Source: Halomonas lysinitropha (lineage in GTDB: Bacteria > Pseudomonadota > Gammaproteobacteria > Pseudomonadales > Halomonadaceae). Taken from it: DNA of 64,000 bases. The stretch is taken from NCBI RefSeq assembly GCF_902500215.1, contig NZ_CABVOU010000016.1:85734-149733 (forward strand), written 5' to 3'. Both the position numbers and the translations under genes were made by a program. Position 1 is the stretch's first letter. Each line of letters opens with the position of its first letter. Shown here one piece after another: positions 57,997-64,000 of this stretch. The notes under the pieces are model-generated. The model did no database searches, was not told where the DNA came from, and saw only the letters and a list, made by a program, of their open reading frames with translations.

Positions 57997-58701
57997 TTAA
58001 CGGGTATTGCGCTCACCGAAGATAGCGGTGCCCAGCCGCACCAGGGTGGCGCCTTCCTGAACGGCGGCCTCCAGGTCGGCGGACATACCCATCGAGAGGG
58101 TGTCAAGTGGCGCCTCGGGGAAGCGCTCGCGGAGCGCCTCGAAGGCCTCGCGGAGCCGCGCGAAGGGCACACGCTGGGCCTCCCGCCCCTCGGCCGGCGC
58201 GGGGATCGTCATCAGCCCGCGCAGGCGCAGGGCCGGCATCGCCAGAATTGCCTCGGCGAGGGCGGGCAGTGCTTCGAGGGAAACGCCGGACTTGCTCGTC
58301 TCCTCGCTGATATTGACCTGCAAGCAGATGTTCAGTGGGCCGAGCGCCTCGGGGCGTTGATCATTCAGGCGCCTGGCGATCTTCTCACGGTCTACGCTAT
58401 GCACCCAGGAGAAGTGCTCGGCGACCTCGCGGGTCTTGTTGGATTGCAGGGGACCGATGAAATGCCAGACGATAGGATCCAGCTCCGTCAGCTCGGCCTG
58501 CTTGTCCAGGGCCTCCTGCACATAGTTCTCTCCGAACTCGCGCTGGCCGAGGTGCCAGGCCTCGCGGATCATGGCGGCGGGCTTGGTCTTGCTGACGGCC
58601 AGCAGTCGGGCAGCATCGGCGGGCCGCTCGGTGGCATTCAACGCCTCGGCGAGGCGGGTGCGAGCAGCGGCCAATGACTCGGAAAGTACCAGGTCCGTCA
58701 T
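57997..58701 (-). CDS. yggS: PLP homeostasis protein YggS
   Basis: A single-domain alanine-racemase-fold PLP carrier involved in vitamin B6 and amino-acid homeostasis. The 234-residue protein has the PLP lysine in LLAVSKTKP (about 36), FGENYVQEALDK, WHFIGPLQSNK, and TLSMGMSADLEAAV with the phosphate site at the C-terminus. It diverges from pilT across 63 bp, the standard yggS/pilT arrangement. Confidence 0.96.
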   Translation of the reverse strand: MTDLVLSESLAAARTRLAEALNATERPADAARLLAVSKTKPAAMIREAWHLGQREFGENYVQEALDKQAELTELDPIVWHFIGPLQSNKTREVAEHFSWVHSVDREKIARRLNDQRPEALGPLNICLQVNISEETSKSGVSLEALPALAEAILAMPALRLRGLMTIPAPAEGREAQRVPFARLREAFEALRERFPEAPLDTLSMGMSADLEAAVQEGATLVRLGTAIFGERNTR

Positions 58702-58764
58702 GTCTGAGTGTCTGTCATACTGGTCATACTGAAGGAAACCTTATCCCGGGAGCAGGGGAAACGC

Positions 58765-59799
58765 ATGGATATTACCGAACTGCTGGCTTTCTCGGCAAAG
58801 CAGAAGGCCTCGGACCTCCACCTTTCGGCGGGTCTACCGCCGATGATCCGTGTCGATGGCGACATCCGCCGGCTCAACGTGCCGGCCATGGAGGACCGTG
58901 AGGTCCGCAAGCTGATCTACGACATCATGGCGGACCGACAGCGCCGCGACTACGAAGAGTTCTTCGAGACCGACTTTTCCTTCGAGGTGCCGGGTGTTTC
59001 GCGCTTCCGCGTCAACGTCTTCAATCAGGGGCGCGGCGCGGGCGCCGTCTTCCGGACGATCCCTACCGAGGTGCTGACTCTGGAGGACCTGGGCATGGGC
59101 CAGGTCTTCCGTCAGCTCTCCATGCTGCCTCGTGGCCTGGTGCTGGTCACCGGCCCTACCGGCTCGGGCAAGAGCACTACGCTGGCGGCGATGATCGACT
59201 ACATCAACGACAACCGCTTCGAGCATATTCTCACCATCGAGGACCCGGTGGAGTTCGTCCATCGCAGCAAGCGCTGCCTGGTCAACCAGCGCGAGGTGCA
59301 CCGCGATACCCATGGCTTCGCCCCGGCACTGCGCAGCGCCCTGCGCGAGGACCCCGATATCATTCTGGTCGGCGAGCTGCGCGACCTGGAGACAATCCGG
59401 CTCGCCCTCACCGCTGCCGAGACTGGCCACCTGGTATTCGGCACCCTGCATACCACCTCCGCGGCCAAGACCATCGACCGGATCATCGATGTGTTTCCCG
59501 GTGATGAAAAGTCCATGGTGCGGTCGATGCTCTCCGAGTCATTGCAGGCGGTCATTTCTCAGGCTCTGCTCAAGCGTCAGGGGGGTGGACGGGTGGCGGC
59601 CCACGAGATCCTCGTGGCCACCGCCGCGGTGCGTAACCTGATCCGCGAGGACAAGGTGGCGCAGATCTACTCGGCGATCCAGACCGGTGGCAACCTGGGC
59701 ATGCAGACCCTGGATGCCTCGCTGGCACGCCTGGTGACGGACAACACGGTGGCACGTGAAGAGGCCCAGGCGAAGGCCAAGGGCGTGTTGGCGAGCTGA
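58765..59799 (+). CDS. pilT: Type IV pilus retraction ATPase PilT
   Basis: A hexameric cytoplasmic ATPase that retracts type IV pili for twitching and DNA uptake. 344 residues from ATG 58765 (AGGGGAAA upstream, reading MDITELLAFSAKQKASDLHL). Walker A GPTGSGKSTT (about 132-141), Asp box, Walker B LVGELRDLETI, His box and the AIRNLIRE-like AVRNLIRED motif typical of PilT are all present. pilU follows after 31 nt. No other pilus genes are in the window. Confidence 0.96.
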   Translation: MDITELLAFSAKQKASDLHLSAGLPPMIRVDGDIRRLNVPAMEDREVRKLIYDIMADRQRRDYEEFFETDFSFEVPGVSRFRVNVFNQGRGAGAVFRTIPTEVLTLEDLGMGQVFRQLSMLPRGLVLVTGPTGSGKSTTLAAMIDYINDNRFEHILTIEDPVEFVHRSKRCLVNQREVHRDTHGFAPALRSALREDPDIILVGELRDLETIRLALTAAETGHLVFGTLHTTSAAKTIDRIIDVFPGDEKSMVRSMLSESLQAVISQALLKRQGGGRVAAHEILVATAAVRNLIREDKVAQIYSAIQTGGNLGMQTLDASLARLVTDNTVAREEAQAKAKGVLAS

Positions 59800-59830
59800 G
59801 GAAGCGACAACCACCACAAGGAGCAGGGAG

Positions 59831-60973
59831 ATGACGGCAAAAGAGTGGCTTTACCAGCTGCTGGACATCATGGTGCAGAAGGAGGCGTCGGATCTGCTGA
59901 TTTCAGTCAATGCGCCGCCGACCCTCAAGATGGCCGGCCAGCTCACCCCCCTGGGCGACCAGGGGCTCAGCGTGGCGCAGGTCACCGAACTGGTCGGTGC
60001 CTCGATTCCCGAAATGTTGCTGGAACGCTTCCGGCTCGAGCACGAGGCCAACTTCGCGCTGAGCCTCAAGGACAAGGGCCGCTTCCGCGTCAGTGCCTTT
60101 CAGCAGCGCAACCAGATGGCCATGGTGATCCGGCGCATCGGCTTCGAGATTCCCCACCTGGAGGAGCTGTCGTTGCCCTCCACGCTCGGTGAGTTGGCCA
60201 ACAACAAGCGCGGCCTGGTGTTTGTGGTCGGGGGGACCGGTACCGGTAAGTCGACCACCCTGGCGTCGATGATCCAGCAGCGCAACGAGACCCTGGGGGG
60301 GCACATCATCAGCGTCGAGGATCCCATCGAGTACGTGCATCCGCACCGCAAGGCGATCATCAATCAGCGCGAGGTCGGCATCGACACCGAATCCTTCGAG
60401 GTGGCGCTGAAAAACACCCTGCGCCAGGCACCGGACGTGATTCTGATCGGCGAGGTGCGTACCCGGGAGACCATGGAGCACGCTCTGACCTTTGCCGAGA
60501 CTGGCCACCTTTGCCTGGCCACGCTACACGCCAACAACGCCAACCAGGCCCTGGATCGAATCATCAACTTCTTTCCCATCGAGCGGCATGCCCAGGTGTG
60601 GCTCGATCTCTCCCTCAACCTGAGGGCCATCGTGGCACAACAGCTGCTGCCTACCGTGGATGGCGGACGCTGTCCGGCCATCGAGATCATGCTCAAGTCG
60701 CCATTGATCGGGGACCTGGTGCGTAAGGGGGAGGTCTCCGAGATCAAGAACGTCATGACCCGCTCGCGGGATCTCGGCATGCAGACTTTCGATCAGGCGC
60801 TTTTCGATCTCTTCAAGGCCGGCAAGATCACCGAGGAAGTGGCGTTGGTTCATGCCGATTCGGCCAATGACCTGCGCATGATGATCAAGTACGGCGATGA
60901 AGACAGCGAAGGGGTGGCCGGGGCCAGGGATGCGGCCAGCCATCTGTCGCTGCGTGGCGAGGACGATTTCTAG
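59831..60973 (+). CDS. pilU: Type IV pilus accessory ATPase PilU
   Basis: A PilT paralogue that assists pilus retraction. 380 residues from ATG 59831 (AGGGAG upstream). Walker A GGTGTGKSTT (about 135-144), Walker B LIGEVRTRETM and the PilU-type C-terminal region (MTRSRDLGMQTFDQALF) are seen; the AIRNLIRE motif of PilT is absent, as expected. Its stop codon overlaps that of the convergent anmK gene. Confidence 0.95.
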   Translation: MTAKEWLYQLLDIMVQKEASDLLISVNAPPTLKMAGQLTPLGDQGLSVAQVTELVGASIPEMLLERFRLEHEANFALSLKDKGRFRVSAFQQRNQMAMVIRRIGFEIPHLEELSLPSTLGELANNKRGLVFVVGGTGTGKSTTLASMIQQRNETLGGHIISVEDPIEYVHPHRKAIINQREVGIDTESFEVALKNTLRQAPDVILIGEVRTRETMEHALTFAETGHLCLATLHANNANQALDRIINFFPIERHAQVWLDLSLNLRAIVAQQLLPTVDGGRCPAIEIMLKSPLIGDLVRKGEVSEIKNVMTRSRDLGMQTFDQALFDLFKAGKITEEVALVHADSANDLRMMIKYGDEDSEGVAGARDAASHLSLRGEDDF

Positions 60974-62100
60974 GGCGCATAGACCCCGCCCAGCACCCGG
61001 GAACCGGCGGCACCCGTCACCGAGGGCAGGTTGCCGGGCAATCCGGCCAGTCGCCGCCACGCCAGCCAGGCGAAGGCGCCGGCTTCCAGCCAGTCAGCGG
61101 GCCAGCCCCAGTCATCTCCCGGAAGTAGAGGCGTCTCGGGTAGCCGTCGGGCCAGACGGGACAGGAGGTCCGGGTTGTGGGCGCCGCCGCCGCAGGGCAC
61201 CAGCAGCGCGGCCGTTGGGGCACCGAGGCGCTCCCTGGCCATCTCCACGCCGAGAGCTACGCTGGCGGCGGTCAGTTCCGCCAGTGTGGCCTGGACATCC
61301 TGTGGTGCCTCTCCGCCCCGCAGGTGTCCTTTCAGCCAGTCCAGGTGGAAGCGCTCGCGGCCGGTGCTGCGGGGCGGAGGCAGGTGGAAGTAGGGCTCTG
61401 CCAGTAAGCGCTCCAGCAGCGCCTCGTCAACCCGCCCCGAGGCCGCCCAGGCCCCGCCGGCATCGTAGCGATCCCCACGATGCCGGGCATGCCAGGCATC
61501 CAGCAGGGCATTGGCCGGGCCGGTGTCGAAGCCCAGCGGGGCCCGTTCGTCCTCGGTGGGCGGCAGCAGGGTGAGGTTGGCGAAGCCGCCCAGGTTGAGC
61601 ACCAGGCGCCATTCACCGGGTGCCCGAAACAGCGCCTCATGGAAGGCCGGCGCCAGGGGGGCAGCCTGCCCGCCGGCGGCCAGGTCGCGCCGCCGGAAGT
61701 CGGCCACCACCGGGCAGCCGGTGAGCTCAGCCAGCAGGCTAGGGTTGTCGAGCTGCAGCGTATAGGCCGGGCCGCCATCGTGGCCCAGGGGAGCGTGCTC
61801 AATGGTCTGCCCATGGCTGCCGATGGCCATGATGGAGGCTCTCGCCATTCCACTCGAGGCGAGCAGCGCTTCGACGGCCTCGGCCTGCAGGTGGCAAAAG
61901 GCGTCCTCGGCGGCCGCCAGTTCTCTGAAGGCTACTCGGTCGGCATGACAGAACCGCCACAGCAGGTCGCGTAGCGTCTCGGGCATCGGCGTGTCCTGGG
62001 TGGCGATCAGGCGCGGTGTGCCCTCCTCGCGGATCTCGACGAGGGCGGCATCGATACCGTCGAGGCTGGTGCCTGACATCAGGCCAATGAAGAGGCTCAT
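60970..62100 (-). CDS. anmK: Anhydro-N-acetylmuramic acid kinase
   Basis: AnmK opens and phosphorylates anhydro-MurNAc in peptidoglycan recycling. The 376-residue enzyme starts [16 protein letters not shown] (5-20) and has [10 protein letters not shown], the [10 protein letters not shown] motif and a C-terminal CGGGAHN. It is divergent from tyrS and tail-to-tail with pilU, with the two stop codons sharing bases; anmK next to tyrS is common in pseudomonads. Confidence 0.96.
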   Translation of the reverse strand: MSLFIGLMSGTSLDGIDAALVEIREEGTPRLIATQDTPMPETLRDLLWRFCHADRVAFRELAAAEDAFCHLQAEAVEALLASSGMARASIMAIGSHGQTIEHAPLGHDGGPAYTLQLDNPSLLAELTGCPVVADFRRRDLAAGGQAAPLAPAFHEALFRAPGEWRLVLNLGGFANLTLLPPTEDERAPLGFDTGPANALLDAWHARHRGDRYDAGGAWAASGRVDEALLERLLAEPYFHLPPPRSTGRERFHLDWLKGHLRGGEAPQDVQATLAELTAASVALGVEMARERLGAPTAALLVPCGGGAHNPDLLSRLARRLPETPLLPGDDWGWPADWLEAGAFAWLAWRRLAGLPGNLPSVTGAAGSRVLGGVYAP

Positions 62101-62213
62101 GGGGACTCCCTGACGGGCTCAACCGTGGATGGCTGGACATGGTAACATCCTCGCCCATTCGACTATCGAGTGCCCGCGGGGTTGCGGGCCGCCTGCTGAG
62201 TGGAGAGGAGACA

Positions 62214-63413
62214 ATGACCGATGTTGCTGGCGCCCTGGCGCTGCTGAAACGTGGCACCCACGAGATTCTGCTCGAGGAGGAGCTGGTCAGGAAGCTGGAG
62301 TCCGGGCGCAGGTTGCGCATCAAGGCAGGCTTTGACCCCACCGCGCCGGACCTGCACCTGGGACACAGTGTCTTGCTGACCAAGATGCGTCAGTTTCAGG
62401 ACTTGGGCCACGAGGTCATCTTCCTGATCGGCGACTTTACCGGCCGCATCGGTGACCCCACCGGGAAGAACGTGACGCGCAAGCCGCTCACCGAGGAGGA
62501 GGTCAAGGCCAACGCCCAGACCTACAAGGAGCAGGTGTTCAAGATCCTTGACCCCGAGAAGACCGAAGTGCGCTTCAATGCCGAATGGTTCTCCGCCATG
62601 AGCGCGGCCGACATGATCGAGCTGGCCGGCCAGAGCACCGTGGCGCGCATGCTCGAGCGCGACGACTTCGACAAACGCTACAGCGCCGCTCAGCCCATCT
62701 CCATTCACGAGTTCCTCTATCCGTTGGTGCAGGGCTACGACTCCGTGGCGCTGGAGGCCGACGTTGAGCTCGGCGGCACCGACCAGAAGTTCAACCTGTT
62801 GATGGGCCGCGAGATCCAGAAACACTTCGGCCAGGCGCCCCAGGTCGTGATCACCATGCCGCTGCTGGAGGGGCTGGACGGTGTGCAGAAAATGTCCAAG
62901 TCTCTGGGTAACTATGTCGGGGTCGACGAGCCACCGGGGGTGATGTTCAACAAGCTGGTCTCCATGCCCGACAGCCTGATCTGGCGGTATTTCGAGCTGC
63001 TCTCGCTGAAGCCCAACGAGGAGTTCGAGGCGCTCAGGCGCGATGTCGAGGCAGGCGCCAACCCCCGTGACATCAAGATGATCCTGGCACGCGAGCTGAT
63101 CGGTCGCTATCACGGCGAGGAGGCGGCGGCCAACGCCCATCGCAGTGCCGGCAACCAGCTGGCCGAGGGGGAGCTGCCCGAAGACCTGCCCGAGATAGAG
63201 GTCGATTTCGAGGGTAGTGCCCAGGCGCCTATCGCGGCGGTGCTGAACCGCTCGGGACTGGCCAACAACAGCGCCCAGGCCAAGGACATGCTGGGTAACG
63301 GCCGGGTCAGGGTGGATGGTGACGTGGTTCAGCGCGATTATATGCTGGAGTGCGGACGCAGCTATGTTATCCAGGCAGGCAAGAAACGTTATGCCCGGGT
63401 GACCATCGCCTGA
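62214..63413 (+). CDS. tyrS: Tyrosyl-tRNA synthetase
   Basis: TyrRS charges tRNA-Tyr. 399 residues from ATG 62214 (GGAGAGGAG upstream). A HIGH-type motif in [15 protein letters not shown] (about 40-54), KMSKS in QKMSKSLGN (about 226), and a C-terminal S4 domain (about 335-399). Of the two bacterial TyrRS forms this is the TyrZ-like one seen in Pseudomonas. It precedes the rRNA operon leader. Confidence 0.96.
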   Translation: MTDVAGALALLKRGTHEILLEEELVRKLESGRRLRIKAGFDPTAPDLHLGHSVLLTKMRQFQDLGHEVIFLIGDFTGRIGDPTGKNVTRKPLTEEEVKANAQTYKEQVFKILDPEKTEVRFNAEWFSAMSAADMIELAGQSTVARMLERDDFDKRYSAAQPISIHEFLYPLVQGYDSVALEADVELGGTDQKFNLLMGREIQKHFGQAPQVVITMPLLEGLDGVQKMSKSLGNYVGVDEPPGVMFNKLVSMPDSLIWRYFELLSLKPNEEFEALRRDVEAGANPRDIKMILARELIGRYHGEEAAANAHRSAGNQLAEGELPEDLPEIEVDFEGSAQAPIAAVLNRSGLANNSAQAKDMLGNGRVRVDGDVVQRDYMLECGRSYVIQAGKKRYARVTIA

Positions 63414-63712
63414 CACCTCTCGGCAAGTCTCCCCAGCGACGCCCGCCTCGAGCGGGCGTCGTCGTCTTTGCCGGCGGGCCATGTCATCCACAGGCGGTCG
63501 GCGCCAAGGGGCTGTGGACGGCCGGGTCGTCATCCATTGTTCACTTGGCCATCATCACCGCGACATTTTTCTTCCTGACGCTCTTGCGCGGTCCCGGGAA
63601 GTTCCGTAGAGTACGCATCCGCTGCCGGCAACGGGCACACGTTACCAGCGGTGAATGTCGCAGAAGCGGTTGTTTCTACTGGGGTTTTTCGAGAGGTTCG
63701 CGAAATTCCCGC
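63414..63712. other. tyrS-rrn intergenic region
   Basis: About 300 bp without a supported gene. It holds the tyrS terminator and the region upstream of the first rRNA promoter, including an AT-rich patch at 63566-63584 that could act as an UP-like or Fis region. Confidence 0.4.
63437..63470 (+). terminator. Intrinsic terminator of tyrS
   Basis: CGACGCCCGC-CTCGA-GCGGGCGTCG is a perfect 10-bp stem followed by TCGTCTTT. Confidence 0.85.
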
Positions 63713-63740
63713 TTGACGGACACGTCAGCATCGGTAGAAT
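63713..63740 (+). promoter_or_regulatory. rRNA operon promoter P1
   Basis: TTGACG, 16-bp spacer, TAGAAT. The 16-bp spacing and the GC-rich start region are usual for stringently controlled rRNA promoters. Confidence 0.75.
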
Positions 63741-63837
63741 ACGCTCTCTCGCGACAGGGCCTCTCGAGGCCTCGATCGGTCGCCATCTCGATGGCAGGTC
63801 GCTGACCCGGAACGGTTCCACGGAACGCTTCGCAGGG

Positions 63838-63865
63838 TTGACATCGACCGCCGATCACGTAGAAT
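63838..63865 (+). promoter_or_regulatory. rRNA operon promoter P2
   Basis: TTGACA, 16-bp spacer, TAGAAT, with the same flanking TAGAATACGC as P1, 125 bp downstream of it. Confidence 0.8.
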
Positions 63866-63956
63866 ACGCCTTCCTCGCAGGGCGCTGGCGGCGCCGCTCA
63901 CTGAGCCGGCCACGACAGCACGCGAGACGCTCCCCTCTCGATGAGAGCCCGGAGCC

Positions 63957-63968
63957 GCTCTTTAACAA
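63957..63968 (+). promoter_or_regulatory. rrn leader boxA
   Basis: GCTCTTTAACAA matches the boxA antitermination element found before 16S rRNA genes. The mature 16S should start outside the window. Confidence 0.75.
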
Positions 63969-64000
63969 TCGATCAGGTAATTCATGTGGGCGCTTGTCGG

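Overview
The window is a GC-rich (roughly two-thirds G+C by eye) piece of a gammaproteobacterial chromosome, most likely from the Halomonadaceae (Halomonas or a close relative). The evidence is the housekeeping gene order shared with Pseudomonas and other Oceanospirillales, the tmRNA tag ANDDNYAQGALAA, Pseudomonas-type Fur, MetX/MetW and CbrA/CbrB, and codon use of a high-GC gammaproteobacterium. I see no insertion sequence, prophage, CRISPR array or integron. Almost all of it is core genome.

Layout. 1-3392 (minus strand): a spermidine operon by the aspartate-semialdehyde route, carboxynorspermidine synthase - nspC - a Bacteroidetes-like aspartate kinase that runs off the left edge. 3556-7925: a cation diffusion facilitator, ssrA (tmRNA) with smpB, ratA-rnfH, bamE and fur. 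7926-13826: recN with two LexA-like boxes, then grpE-dnaK-dnaJ with two sigma-32-type promoters. 13845-18101: an HNH nuclease with a possible sulfur-binding domain, corA, a DUF2218 gene, a DMT transporter and dapB. 18102-40949: carAB-greA, yhbY, rlmE-ftsH-folP-glmM-tpiA-secG, tRNA-Leu, initiator tRNA, rimP-nusA-infB-rbfA-truB, rpsO, pnp, then a thiolase on the minus strand. 41163-52017 (minus strand): dksA, gluQ, cbrX, cbrA, cbrB, an 840-bp gap, pcnB, folK, panB, panC, panD. 52235-63413: an aminotransferase and sfsA, the yggS-proC-yggT-metX-metW-DUF4426 block, pilT-pilU, anmK and tyrS. The right end holds tandem rRNA promoters and a boxA-like leader, so a 16S rRNA gene should begin just outside.

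The most interesting element is the gap between cbrB and pcnB. In Pseudomonas this position holds the small RNA CrcZ, which sequesters Hfq/Crc and relieves carbon catabolite repression. Here, on the minus strand, I see a near-consensus sigma-54 promoter (45860-45875), CbrB-like half-sites upstream, an RNA of about 500 nt with six AAC-repeat (A-rich Hfq-type) motifs, several of them in hairpin loops, and a strong intrinsic terminator (45342-45375). With the 58-residue CbrX frame overlapping cbrA, this is a complete CbrX-CbrA-CbrB-CrcZ-like module outside Pseudomonas.

Other points worth a look: matching half-sites between folK and panB, a terminator-like attenuator before carA, a 7-bp repeat family that starts at the stop codons of greA and the thiolase gene, a six-copy 8-bp tandem repeat beside yhbY, a REP-like inverted pair, and an initiator tRNA with a U1:U72 mismatch in front of the nusA operon.
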